From NCBI GenBank assembly GCA_964453205.1, contig CAYVRC010000028.1, positions 1 to 42,932 on the forward strand: a stretch of 42,932 nucleotides of DNA, in the 5' to 3' direction. The DNA is from Crateriforma sp964453205. Its GTDB lineage: Bacteria > Planctomycetota > Planctomycetia > Pirellulales > Pirellulaceae. Positions 26,961 to 35,185 of this stretch are shown here, one piece after another. The notes beneath the pieces are model-generated. The model ran no database searches. It was not told where the DNA came from and worked only from the letters and a program-made list of their open reading frames with translations. How positions within the stretch are numbered: position 1 is the stretch's first letter; every line of letters begins with the position of its first letter. A program made the translations under genes and the position numbers.

Positions 26961-27224
26961 CTACACCAGCAACGCTTTCTCGGGCGGCAAGCCCGTCAGG
27001 GATCCAAGCGGATGCACCGGAGTTCCCGTCGCGTCGACGATGGCACACTCGACCGGACAGATACTGCTGCACTGTGGTTGATCGTAACTGCCGACGCATT
27101 CGGTGCAGGTGTCCTGAAGGATTCGAAAGTGCGGTTCGTCGTCGCCCTTGCGAATCGCACCGGTCGGACAGACCATCTGACACGCGTGGCAGTTGACGCA
27201 ACGTTCGACGATTTGAAGGGCCAT
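26961..27224 (-). CDS. 2[4Fe-4S] ferredoxin beside nifB
   Basis: An 87-residue ferredoxin of the type found with nifB (FdxN-like), a likely electron donor to NifB or nitrogenase. The first cluster motif is C9-X2-C12-X2-C15-X3-C19 (CVNCHACQMVCP). The second is the nif-type pattern with a longer insert (CTECVGSYDQPQCSSICPVEC). The C-terminal tail PLGSLTGLPPEKALLV lies outside the fold. It starts 15 bases after the nifB stop, in the same operon. It differs from the ferredoxins at 34945 and 40395, so it is not a recent duplicate. Confidence 0.9.
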   Translation of the reverse strand: MALQIVERCVNCHACQMVCPTGAIRKGDDEPHFRILQDTCTECVGSYDQPQCSSICPVECAIVDATGTPVHPLGSLTGLPPEKALLV

Positions 27225-27239
27225 GACGATTCCTGTTCT

Positions 27240-28805
27240 TTAAGCGATGGCTTGATTAGCGGGCGTCGGGTCCGAGACGGCAAGGTGACCTAGCTTGTGC
27301 ATGTCCAAATAGAAACGCCCGACGGCGTCTTCGATGTTGACCAGGGCCTGTTCGCTGTTGGGACGGATGCCGGCTCGTTCCAACGCGTCCCAAGGCTCGA
27401 AACCGATCTTGGCGCACAACACGGCTTCGCATCCGCGGAGCGTTTCGATCGTCTGTTCCAACGTCGATTCGCCTTCGCCGCAACTCGAGTCCCCTGCACA
27501 GTACAGATCCACTTTCCGGTGACCGATGAAACGCACGCCGGTCGGCGAAGCTTCGTAAACCAGGAACTCCCGTGCGTGACCGAAGTGCTGGTTGACCAAC
27601 CCGCCGCCCTTGGTCGCGACGGCCATCAACACCGATCGCGAAGACTCGGGCACGATCGATTCAGCGCCGGACGAGCGATCCGCGGCGTGGCCCTCGGGCC
27701 CAGTCGCGGAATCCCTTGTCGCCGATTTTTTTGCACCGGCGTTCAAAGTTTCGGCGATCGCGGCGTGGACCCGCTTTCGCTTTTCCATCGCGGCGGCGTA
27801 ATCAATTTCCATCGCTTCGATCTTTTCCATGGTGAACTCTTCGCCGCGATCTTCGCCCAACAATCCGACCGCATCGGCGCGGCATTGCCGGCAATGACGC
27901 ATCATGTTCATGTCGCCGCTGCATCGATCCTGCAGGGTTTGCAGTTCCTCCGGCGTCGGCCCCCGTTGTCCCATCAGGCCGAAATAGGTTCCGTGTTCCG
28001 GCTCGGAGATGACCGGCATGACGTTGTGCAGGAACGCGCCTTTCGCTTTGACGATCTTGCTGACTTCCGCCAAGTGGTGGTCATTGATGCCGGGCAACAT
28101 CACCGAGTTCACTTTCACAAGAATGTCTCGTTCGACCAGCATTTCCAGACCGCGTTGTTGCCGCTCGATCAAGATCCGTGAGGCTTCGATGCCACGAATG
28201 CGTCGGTTGTCCCAAAAGATCCAGGGATAAATCTTGGTCCCCACTTCCGGATCGACACAATTGATCGTGATCGTCACGTGGTCGATGTTGTGCTTGGCCA
28301 ATTCATCTGTCCAGTCGGGCAGGGCCAAGCCGTTGGTCGACACGCACAGTTTGATATCCGGAGCCTGTTCGCTGAGCATCCGAAACGTCGAAAAAGTGCG
28401 GTTCGGGTTGGCCAGCGGGTCACCGGGGCCGGCGATCCCCAGCACCGACATTTGCGGGATGTTCGCCGCGACCGCTAGTGTTTTTTTGACCGCTTGGTGC
28501 GGAGTCAGCAATTCGGAAACGACGCCGGGGCGGGACTCGTTGGCGCAATCGTATTTGCGATTGCAAAAATTACACTGGATGTTGCACGCCGGTGCGACCG
28601 CGACGTGCATCCGTGCGAAATGGTGATGGGCTTTTTCGCTGTAGCAGGGATGGTTGTAGATTCGCTCGCGGACGTGTTCGGGCAGATGAGCCATCTGGTC
28701 ATCGTTGCTGCCGCACGAACCGGCCGAGCAACCCGCCTTAGGCTGCAGGACGTCGTCTTTGTCGCCAAGAACTTGTAATTCCAACATGTCGACGTCTCGA
28801 ACCAT
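27240..28805 (-). CDS. nifB: NifB, FeMo-co core (NifB-co) synthase
   Basis: A 521-residue radical SAM enzyme that builds the [8Fe-9S-C] precursor of FeMo-co. The radical SAM cysteines C74, C78 and C81 lie in APACNIQCNFCNRKYDC. Other family features are the SAM-binding VLGIAGPGDPLANPNRTF, CVSTNGLALPDW, and the later CRQCRADAVGLLGEDRG. A NifX-like domain is fused at the C-terminus (about 392-505, with GGGLVNQHFGHAREFLVYEA), as in proteobacterial NifB. The start at 28805 is the first ATG; a second in-frame ATG at 28787 is equally plausible because neither has a strong ribosome site. It has its own NifA box and the best sigma-54 promoter of the window. Confidence 0.95.
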   Translation of the reverse strand: MVRDVDMLELQVLGDKDDVLQPKAGCSAGSCGSNDDQMAHLPEHVRERIYNHPCYSEKAHHHFARMHVAVAPACNIQCNFCNRKYDCANESRPGVVSELLTPHQAVKKTLAVAANIPQMSVLGIAGPGDPLANPNRTFSTFRMLSEQAPDIKLCVSTNGLALPDWTDELAKHNIDHVTITINCVDPEVGTKIYPWIFWDNRRIRGIEASRILIERQQRGLEMLVERDILVKVNSVMLPGINDHHLAEVSKIVKAKGAFLHNVMPVISEPEHGTYFGLMGQRGPTPEELQTLQDRCSGDMNMMRHCRQCRADAVGLLGEDRGEEFTMEKIEAMEIDYAAAMEKRKRVHAAIAETLNAGAKKSATRDSATGPEGHAADRSSGAESIVPESSRSVLMAVATKGGGLVNQHFGHAREFLVYEASPTGVRFIGHRKVDLYCAGDSSCGEGESTLEQTIETLRGCEAVLCAKIGFEPWDALERAGIRPNSEQALVNIEDAVGRFYLDMHKLGHLAVSDPTPANQAIA

Positions 28806-28856
28806 GGGTTTCGCGGGTTGCGAAGATGCAGATCATCTCCGTCGTCGCGAAAGCTC

Positions 28857-28873
28857 AGCAAGCACTGTGCCAG
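28857..28873 (-). promoter_or_regulatory. -24/-12 sigma-54 promoter of nifB
   Basis: Minus-strand CTGGCACAGTGCTTGCT matches 12 of 13 informative positions of YTGGCACG-N4-TTGCW. Predicted RNA start is near 28846, about 40 bases before the nifB ATG. Confidence 0.85.
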
Positions 28874-29005
28874 GGATGACGGCGGTCGATCGAAAGCGAG
28901 CCCGTGAATCGCTGCGGTCGCGTGAAATGCCGAAAAGAAGCGTTCGTTTTTCGTGCGATCGGCTTCCAACACTTCGCCAAAAGGGGGCGGGCGAACCGGG
29001 AAACT

Positions 29006-29021
29006 TGTCGCGGTCCGAACA
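29006..29021. promoter_or_regulatory. NifA upstream activator site (nifB)
   Basis: TGTCGCGGTCCGAACA is a perfect TGT-N10-ACA, 133 bases upstream of the nifB promoter and inside the 255-base gap after the SIR2-like gene. It shares the TGTCGC half with the sites at 23840 and 30083. Confidence 0.72.
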
Positions 29022-29060
29022 AAGTCGCGGTGCGTTTGGTGGCAATGCGACAGGCCGCCT

Positions 29061-29915
29061 TCAAACACACGACGCCGTGAACACTCGCAACGTTTCCAGC
29101 ACCGTCTCGACGGACGCTTCGATCACGTGGATGTCCTTGGACGCGCAAAAGCGGCGTTCCTTGTCGCTCGGATTTTCGATCACCGCCCAGCCGCACGGCG
29201 ATCCCGCCGCGTAGACGATGTCCGAGAGCGTCATGCGTTCGGTATCGCGAGTCATCCGCAAACCGATCGTCAGGTACTGCTTGCCGACCCGACGTTCTTT
29301 GACAAAGCCCGGAATCCCGAAACCACCCATCAGTTCCGTCAAGTAATCGACGTAGTCGGCGTCCGACGCGATGTAGTTCGGCTCGGGCACCGGCGTTCCC
29401 ATCGGCTTGAACAGAATCGTTTCTTCTTTGTCGATCAACGTGTGATCGGTCTCGACGTAACGGCCGTCCTTCAACCGGTAAGTCTTGAAACGGTAATCGG
29501 TTCCGCCGATGCGCGAGATCCCCGTGATCAGAACATGCGGCCGATCCGCGTACAGCGTTTGCAGTTGTGTGTCGCGGTTGATGTCGATGACGTAGGGCGG
29601 ATTCAAAGCAGCAATCGAAGCATGCAGCTCCGACCGCGTCCAGACGTCATCGCCGTAGGTCTGAGTCAAAAATCGGTTGACAAAAGAACGGCCACGTTTC
29701 AATTCCAGATTCATTGCGGCGCGGGAAAACTCGAACATCAGCTTCGGCGACATCGGCTTTCCATCGTTCATCGCCAGGATCAAACTGTCGCTATCCGCGG
29801 GGATCGGCCGGCCTGTCTCAAGATGAACGACGCCGTGCAAAGCGTCCGCTCCCAAGTACGGCACGACCTGGCCGCCGCGAACACCATGAAACAGATCCAG
29901 AAGTTGATTGCACAT
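29061..29915 (-). CDS. SIR2-like domain protein of the nif island
   Basis: A 284-residue cytoplasmic protein that resembles the SIR2-like (SIR2_2) family seen in some nif clusters. Sirtuin-like landmarks are VVPYLGADALHG (18-28, the NAD-binding glycine loop), VIDINRDTQLQ (109-119) and LFKPMGTPVPEPNYIASDADY (168-188). In that last segment the family usually has K-x-H-G; here it reads KPMG, so the catalytic His appears replaced by Met. Near the middle, AMNLELKRGRSFVNRFLT matches the nif-associated subgroup as I remember it. The ATG at 29915 was preferred to a TTG 15 bases upstream. It faces nifH across a shared NifA box and has its own sigma-54 promoter, so it should be made with nitrogenase. 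Its activity is unknown; a role in nitrogenase control is inference. Confidence 0.7.
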   Translation of the reverse strand: MCNQLLDLFHGVRGGQVVPYLGADALHGVVHLETGRPIPADSDSLILAMNDGKPMSPKLMFEFSRAAMNLELKRGRSFVNRFLTQTYGDDVWTRSELHASIAALNPPYVIDINRDTQLQTLYADRPHVLITGISRIGGTDYRFKTYRLKDGRYVETDHTLIDKEETILFKPMGTPVPEPNYIASDADYVDYLTELMGGFGIPGFVKERRVGKQYLTIGLRMTRDTERMTLSDIVYAAGSPCGWAVIENPSDKERRFCASKDIHVIEASVETVLETLRVFTASCV

Positions 29916-29972
29916 GTCGACGGCTTTCAAGAACAGTAGCGGTTACAAAAAGATTCCCGGGTCTGTCGCGAA

Positions 29973-29989
29973 TGCAAGCGACGTGCCGC
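29973..29989 (-). promoter_or_regulatory. -24/-12 sigma-54 promoter of the SIR2-like gene
   Basis: Minus-strand GCGGCACGTCGCTTGCA matches 11 of 13 informative positions, with GGCACG and TTGCA intact. RNA would start near 29962, about 47 bases before the gene. Confidence 0.72.
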
Positions 29990-30082
29990 CGGCGATGGCA
30001 ACCGACCTGACCGTGGATCGCAACGTTCCCCGGCCTTTGCGGTCTGATTTCGGTTGTCGACATCACACAAACGAAACGGCTT

Positions 30083-30098
30083 TGTCGCAATGGTCACA
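30083..30098. promoter_or_regulatory. NifA upstream activator site shared by nifH and the SIR2-like gene
   Basis: TGTCGCAATGGTCACA is a perfect TGT-N10-ACA, 117 bases from the nifH promoter and 94 bases from the divergent one. Confidence 0.78.
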
Positions 30099-30214
30099 AG
30101 CCTCCGGGACGCGACGGGGGGTCCACGGCGAAGCGAAACGAAATCTTTTTCGTGCCGAAAAAGACGGGCTGAAACGAAGTCTTGGCGATTGCTTTCGCGG
30201 TTCGGCAGGCGTGA

Positions 30215-30231
30215 TCGGTACGGCCGTTGCT
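30215..30231 (+). promoter_or_regulatory. -24/-12 sigma-54 promoter of nifH
   Basis: TCGGTACGGCCGTTGCT has GG-N10-GC, with ACG and TTGC intact (11 of 13 informative positions). RNA would begin near 30242, giving a leader of about 90 bases. Confidence 0.75.
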
Positions 30232-30333
30232 TCCGGCCATCCGCCGAGGACCAAGTGGTGACGTCTTTGAAAGTTACAAAGCCGCGAAGCCACCTTTCAA
30301 ATCGTTACGAACATCAATCTGGAGTAATCAGAC

Positions 30334-31209
30334 ATGCCACTTCGACAATGTGCCATTTACGGAAAAGGTGGAATCGGCAAATCCACGACCACGCAAAACC
30401 TTGTTGCCGCTTTGGCCGATTCCGGCCAGAAAGTCATGATCGTCGGGTGCGACCCGAAAGCCGATTCGACGCGGCTGATGCTGCACGCGAAAGCTCAAAA
30501 CACCATCATGCAAATGGCCGCCGACGCCGGTAGCGTGGAAGACCTTGAACTGGACGACGTCCTGAAGCTCGGCTTCGGTGGCGTCAAATGTGTCGAGTCC
30601 GGCGGGCCGGAGCCCGGCGTCGGATGTGCTGGACGTGGAGTGATCACCGCGATCAACTTCTTGGAAGAAGAAGGCGCCTACGACGAAGATCTGAACTTTG
30701 TTTTCTACGACGTGTTGGGCGACGTCGTCTGCGGCGGATTTGCGATGCCGATTCGCGAAAACAAAGCTCAGGAAATTTACATCGTCGTGTCAGGTGAGAT
30801 GATGGCCATGTACGCGGCCAACAACATCGCCAAGGGCATCGTTAAATATGCCAACAGCGGCAGCGTCCGCTTGGGCGGATTGATCTGCAACAGCCGTAAC
30901 ACCGACCGCGAAGCCGAATTGATCGAGGCACTTGCGGCCAAGTTGGGCACCAAGATGATCCACTTCGTGCCCCGCGACAATGTCGTTCAACGGGCCGAGA
31001 TTCGACGCATGACTTGTGTCGAATACGATCCCACCACCGGGCAAGCCGATGAATATCGACAACTCGCCCAGAAGATCGCCGACAACAAGGACTTGGTCAT
31101 CCCGACGCCCATCACGATGGACGAGTTGGAAGAACTGCTGATGGAATTCGGCATCCTGGAAGAGGAGGACGAGACCATCGTCGGCCAAACCGTCACGGCG
31201 GGTGCCTAA
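30334..31209 (+). CDS. nifH: Nitrogenase Fe protein (dinitrogenase reductase)
   Basis: A 291-residue homodimeric ATPase that passes electrons to the MoFe protein and also takes part in FeMo-co maturation. The P-loop is GKGGIGKS (10-17). The two cysteines that hold the bridging [4Fe-4S] cluster are C98 (GVGCAGRGV) and C133 (DVVCGGFAMP). R101, the residue ADP-ribosylated by DraT where that system exists, is present; no draT or draG is in the window. Switch regions are normal (VGCDPKADSTRL, YDVLGDVVCGG). The ATG at 30334 follows GGAGTAATCAGAC. It opens the nifHDKT operon from the sigma-54 promoter at 30215, with two hairpins between it and nifD. The sequence is the molybdenum type; its linkage to nifDK and nifEN excludes a Chl/Bch homologue. 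Confidence 0.97.
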   Translation: MPLRQCAIYGKGGIGKSTTTQNLVAALADSGQKVMIVGCDPKADSTRLMLHAKAQNTIMQMAADAGSVEDLELDDVLKLGFGGVKCVESGGPEPGVGCAGRGVITAINFLEEEGAYDEDLNFVFYDVLGDVVCGGFAMPIRENKAQEIYIVVSGEMMAMYAANNIAKGIVKYANSGSVRLGGLICNSRNTDREAELIEALAAKLGTKMIHFVPRDNVVQRAEIRRMTCVEYDPTTGQADEYRQLAQKIADNKDLVIPTPITMDELEELLMEFGILEEEDETIVGQTVTAGA

Positions 31210-31280
31210 GCATTCGCCTTGAGATCGATCCGCCGGGGCGTGCCAGACTAGCGTACGTCTCTCCAACTCATCCGACGTTC

Positions 31281-31340
31281 GCGGTCACCCGCGACCGCAT
31301 CCTCCGGCAGGCCGTGTCAAGACCAATCGGTTCTGACACG
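31281..31340 (+). other. Two hairpins in the nifH-nifD spacer
   Basis: The first is GCGGTC/GACCGC (31281-31298). The second is CGTGTCAAGACC-AATC-GGTTCTGACACG (31313-31340), a 12-base inverted repeat with two adjoining mismatches. Neither is followed by a T-run, so nifD can still be transcribed. Hairpins here may protect nifH mRNA or cut read-through so that nifH is made in excess of nifDK (inference from other diazotrophs). Confidence 0.6.
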
Positions 31341-31402
31341 TCGGCGCATTCTTACAAACACATCAAACCTTCAACACTTTCAATCGAAGCAGGAACATTG
31401 TG

Positions 31403-32881
31403 ATGTCGACCATGACCAAAAAGCAGACCCAAGCACTGATCGAAGAAGTGTTGGAGGTCTATCCTGAGAAAGCCAAGGCGAATCGCCAGAAGCACTTGGC
31501 CGTTCAAGACGAAAACAGCGACGCCGGAGAAAAATGCGTCGTCAGTAACAAAAAATCCGTACCGGGTGCGATGACCATCCGCGGTTGTGCCTACGCCGGT
31601 TCCAAAGGAGTCGTGTGGGGGCCGATCAAGGACATGATTCACATCAGCCACGGCCCGGTCGGCTGTGGTCAGTATAGTCGGGCCGGTCGCCGCAACTACT
31701 ACGTCGGCAGCACCGGCGTGGACACGTTCGGCACGATGAACTTCACTTCGGACTTTCAAGAAAAGGACATTGTGTTCGGTGGTGACAAGAAACTTTCTCT
31801 GCTGATCGACGAGATCCAGACGCTGTTTCCCTTGGCCAGTGGCCTGAGCATTCAATCGGAATGTCCCGTCGGTCTCATCGGCGACGACATCGAAGCGATC
31901 GCGAGGAAGAAGTCGACCGAACACGGCAAGAAAATCGTGCCGGTTCGCTGCGAAGGCTTTCGAGGCGTTTCCCAGTCGCTCGGGCACCATATCGCCAACG
32001 ACTCGATCCGTGACTGGGTGTTCAAAGACGGCGAAGGTTCCTCCGGAACCGACTACCAACCGAGCGAGTACGACGTGTCGATCCTCGGGGACTACAACAT
32101 CGGTGGTGACGCCTGGTCGACGCGAATCTTGTTGGAAGAAATGGGGCTTCGTGTCATCTCGCAGTGGTCCGGCGATGGCACGCTGGCCGAGATGGAGAAC
32201 ACGCCCAAGTCGAAACTGAACCTGCTTCACTGCTATCGGTCGATGAATTACATCGCCCGACACATGGAAGAAAAATTCGGTGTGCCTTGGTTGGAATACA
32301 ACCTGTTTGGTCCCAGCAAGATCGACGCGGCGCTGCGAGAAATCGCCAGCCATTTCGACGGCAAAATCCAAGAGGGTGCCGAACGAGTCATCGAAAAGTA
32401 CAAGTCTCAAATGGACGCGATCCTGGCCAAGTATCGGCCGCGACTGGAAGGCAAACGCGTGATGTTGTACGTCGGCGGTTTGCGTTCCCGACACACGATC
32501 GGTGCTTACGAAGACCTGGGCATGGAAGTTGTCGGAACCGGTTACGAATTCGGTCACAACGACGACTACCAGCGAACCGTCGGTGAACTCGGCAACACCA
32601 CCCTGATCTACGACGACGTGACGGGTTACGAGTTCGAAAAGTTCGTCGAAAAGATCAAGCCCGACCTGATCGGCAGCGGCGTGAAAGAAAAATACATCTT
32701 TCAAAAGATGGGCATCCCGTTCCGCCAAATGCACTCATGGGATTACAGCGGTCCGTACCACGGCTACGACGGTTTCGCGATCTTCGCCCGCGACATGGAC
32801 ATGACCTTGAACAACCCTTGTTGGGACGCCATCACGCCGCCTTGGAAGAGAACAGAGCCGAAAGATACCGCCGCGGCTTGA
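31403..32881 (+). CDS. nifD: Nitrogenase MoFe protein alpha chain
   Basis: A 492-residue subunit carrying FeMo-co. P-cluster cysteines are C62, C88 and C154, at the same numbers as in Azotobacter NifD. FeMo-co is held by C277 (LLHCYRSMNYIARHMEE) and H444 (RQMHSWDYSG). Catalytic-pocket residues R96, Q191 and H195 are present (YSRAGRR, SQSLGHH). The protein has no large insertion of the clostridial type. The ATG at 31403 is preceded by AGGAACATTGTG; a GTG one codon earlier is less likely. The spacer from nifH is 193 bases and carries two hairpins. The intact ligand set predicts a functional molybdenum nitrogenase. Confidence 0.97.
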   Translation: MSTMTKKQTQALIEEVLEVYPEKAKANRQKHLAVQDENSDAGEKCVVSNKKSVPGAMTIRGCAYAGSKGVVWGPIKDMIHISHGPVGCGQYSRAGRRNYYVGSTGVDTFGTMNFTSDFQEKDIVFGGDKKLSLLIDEIQTLFPLASGLSIQSECPVGLIGDDIEAIARKKSTEHGKKIVPVRCEGFRGVSQSLGHHIANDSIRDWVFKDGEGSSGTDYQPSEYDVSILGDYNIGGDAWSTRILLEEMGLRVISQWSGDGTLAEMENTPKSKLNLLHCYRSMNYIARHMEEKFGVPWLEYNLFGPSKIDAALREIASHFDGKIQEGAERVIEKYKSQMDAILAKYRPRLEGKRVMLYVGGLRSRHTIGAYEDLGMEVVGTGYEFGHNDDYQRTVGELGNTTLIYDDVTGYEFEKFVEKIKPDLIGSGVKEKYIFQKMGIPFRQMHSWDYSGPYHGYDGFAIFARDMDMTLNNPCWDAITPPWKRTEPKDTAAA

Positions 32882-33003
32882 GGCCTCCGGCCATCGCATC
32901 GTCGCCGCGAAACCCTCGTTTCGCGGAGCAACAGAAGATCCATTCGAAATTACGAACACCAAAATCAACCACCCTAAACACACTTTCCTGGTGGAGCAGA
33001 ACC

Positions 33004-34575
33004 ATGAGCCAGAATGCCGAAGCCGTCAAACCGTGCTATCCCTTGTTTCGAGACGAGGACTACAAGGAAAACCTGAAATCGAAACGTGAAAACTGGGAGG
33101 GCCTACCCGAACAGGAGCGCGTCGATGAGGTCTTTCAGTGGACCACGACCACAGAATACCAAGAGGTCAATTTCCAACGTCAAGCATTGACCATCGATCC
33201 GGCGAAAGCTTGCCAGCCGCTCGGGGCCGTGTTGTGCTCGCTGGGCTTCGAAAAGACGTTGCCGTACGTCCATGGCTCTCAAGGCTGCGTCGCCTATTTC
33301 CGAACGTACTTCAATCGACATTTCAAAGAACCGGTCTCGTGCGTCAGTGATTCGATGACCGAGGACGCCGCGGTGTTCGGGGGTCAGAAGAACATGTTCG
33401 ACGGGCTGGAAAACGCCAAGGCGCTTTACAAGCCCGAGATGATCGCCGTCAGCACCACGTGCATGGCCGAGGTCATCGGTGACGACTTGAACGCGTTCAT
33501 CAACAACGCCAAGAAGGAAGGTCACATCGAACAGGATTTCCCGACGCCCTATGCTCACACTCCCAGCTTTGTGGGCAGCCACATCACCGGTTGGGATAAC
33601 ATGTTCGAAGGCATCTGTCGATATTTCACGCTGCATGAAATGGCAGACAAAAAAGTCGGCAGCAACGGCAAGATCAACATCGTGCCCGGATTCGAAACCT
33701 ACTTGGGCAATTTCCGCGTCGTTCGTCGAATGATGGAAGAAATGGGTGTTGCGTACAGCCTGCTGTCAGATCCTTCGGAAGTCCTGGACACACCCGCCGA
33801 CGGTGAATTCCGCATGTACGAGGGCGGAACACCCGTGGCCGAGGTCAAGGACGCTCCCAACGCGATCGATACGCTGTTCCTGCAAAACTGGCAATCGACC
33901 AAATCACGCAAATATGCCAAGACGACATGGAACCACGACGCGCCGGTCATCGGCTTGCCGATGGGTTTGGCCGGCACCGACGAATTTTTGATGAAGGTTT
34001 CCGAGCTGACCGGTCGACCGATTCCTCCATCCTTGGAACTGGAGCGCGGCCGCTTGGTCGACATGATGACCGACAGTCACACTTGGTTGCACGGTAAGAA
34101 GTTCGCGCTTTGGGGTGACCCCGATTTTGTGCTTGGCATGTGCAAGTTCTTGATGGAACTGGGCGCCGAACCACGACACGTGCTGTGCAACAACGGTACC
34201 AAGAAGTGGAAGAAGGCCATGGTTTCTGTTTTGGAGAGTTCACCTTACGGGCAGAACGCCGAGGTCCATCAAGGAAAAGACTTGTGGCACATGCGGTCGC
34301 TGTGTTTCACCGACAAGCCAGACTTCATGATCGGAAATTCCTACGGAAAATTCATTCAACGCGACACCCGCCGTAAAGGACCGGAGCACGAAGTGCCGTT
34401 GATTCGCATCGGCTTTCCGATCTTCGATCGTCATCACAAGCATCGCGACACCACACTCGGGTACGAAGGGGCGATGAGCATCCTGACCGAACTGGTCAAC
34501 TCGGTGCTGGCCAAGCTGGATGACGAAACGATGGAAATGGGCGAGACCGATTTCAATTTCGACTTGGTGCGTTAG
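33004..34575 (+). CDS. nifK: Nitrogenase MoFe protein beta chain
   Basis: A 523-residue subunit that shares the P-cluster with NifD. Its P-cluster cysteines are C70 (KACQPLGAVL), C95 (GSQGCVAYFR) and C153 (STTCMAEVIGDD), identical in numbering to Azotobacter NifK. The long N-terminal arm (about 50 residues, ENWEGLPEQERVDEVFQW) that wraps the alpha chain is present, as in group I nitrogenases. The C-terminus ends TDFNFDLVR, the usual NifK ending. The ATG at 33004 follows GGTGGAGCAGAACC. It lies 122 bases after nifD; no promoter was found in that gap. Confidence 0.97.
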   Translation: MSQNAEAVKPCYPLFRDEDYKENLKSKRENWEGLPEQERVDEVFQWTTTTEYQEVNFQRQALTIDPAKACQPLGAVLCSLGFEKTLPYVHGSQGCVAYFRTYFNRHFKEPVSCVSDSMTEDAAVFGGQKNMFDGLENAKALYKPEMIAVSTTCMAEVIGDDLNAFINNAKKEGHIEQDFPTPYAHTPSFVGSHITGWDNMFEGICRYFTLHEMADKKVGSNGKINIVPGFETYLGNFRVVRRMMEEMGVAYSLLSDPSEVLDTPADGEFRMYEGGTPVAEVKDAPNAIDTLFLQNWQSTKSRKYAKTTWNHDAPVIGLPMGLAGTDEFLMKVSELTGRPIPPSLELERGRLVDMMTDSHTWLHGKKFALWGDPDFVLGMCKFLMELGAEPRHVLCNNGTKKWKKAMVSVLESSPYGQNAEVHQGKDLWHMRSLCFTDKPDFMIGNSYGKFIQRDTRRKGPEHEVPLIRIGFPIFDRHHKHRDTTLGYEGAMSILTELVNSVLAKLDDETMEMGETDFNFDLVR

Positions 34576-34671
34576 CCCGAAAACGACCGAGCCCGCGACC
34601 GACACTTTGGGTCTCAGGAAACACAAGTGCGGTCGCATCAGGTGATTCATACAAACTCTCAAGGAATCAAC

Positions 34672-34890
34672 ATGCCGAAAGTCATGCTGCGAATGACCAA
34701 GGACGACGCGATGTCGTTCTACGTCGCCAAAAAAGACCTCGAAGCCGAAGTCAAAAGGCTGGAATTCCCCGGTCCCGGAAAATGGGGCGGCGAAGTCGAA
34801 CTGGATGACGGTTCGTTGTATTTCATCGAACCTCTGGAAGCTCCGCCCAGTTTGCCGGTGACCGTTCGAGCCAACCGGGTCCGAGACTGA
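34672..34890 (+). CDS. nifT: NifT (FixU) protein
   Basis: A 72-residue protein of the NifT/FixU family, often found after nifK; its exact function is not settled. It starts MPKVMLRMTKDDAMSFYVAK and holds the conserved GKWGGEVELDDGSLYFIEPL near the end. The ATG at 34672 follows AAGGAATCAAC and agrees with family length; a start 45 bases upstream would add non-conserved residues. It is co-directional with nifHDK, 96 bases after nifK. Confidence 0.92.
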   Translation: MPKVMLRMTKDDAMSFYVAKKDLEAEVKRLEFPGPGKWGGEVELDDGSLYFIEPLEAPPSLPVTVRANRVRD

Positions 34891-34944
34891 TGATCGATAA
34901 AAGTGTTTTCTCCCTCTTTCCTCTTGAAACATGGATTACCCATC

Positions 34945-35139
34945 ATGGCCATGACCATTAACGAAGACGAGTGCATCTCCTGTGGCACGTGCGAAACCGA
35001 ATGTCCGACCGACTCGATCAGCAGCGGCTTGTTCGCCTACAAGATCGATGCAAGCACTTGCACGGAATGCGAAGGCGAATCCGAAACCGCCCAATGTGCC
35101 GAAGCGTGCCCGGTCAGCGGGTGCATCACCAAGACTTAG
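34945..35139 (+). CDS. 2[4Fe-4S] ferredoxin (FdxN-like)
   Basis: A 64-residue ferredoxin, a likely electron donor to nitrogenase. It shows CISCGTCETECP for the first cluster and CTECEGESETAQCAEACPV for the second, the latter with the insert typical of nif-linked FdxN proteins. The ATG at 34945 fits the family length; the ribosome site is weak (GGA at 34933). It lies 54 bases after nifT and 46 bases before the nifY-type gene, in the nifH operon order. Confidence 0.88.
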   Translation: MAMTINEDECISCGTCETECPTDSISSGLFAYKIDASTCTECEGESETAQCAEACPVSGCITKT

Positions 35140-35185
35140 CGATCTTCCGTTTGCAAATCACGTTACTGTCCGTTTGGAGAATGCC

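Larger units (their letters stand above)
29916..30333. other. Non-coding divergent control region, SIR2-like gene / nifH
   Basis: These 418 bases hold no gene. They contain one NifA box (30083-30098) with a -24/-12 promoter facing each way (29973-29989 and 30215-30231), and the nifH ribosome site GGAG at 30321-30324. Confidence 0.75.

Noticed and set aside
27297..28181. A 294-residue open frame antisense to nifB
   Set aside because: Shadow of nifB; no family-like motifs and no ribosome site.
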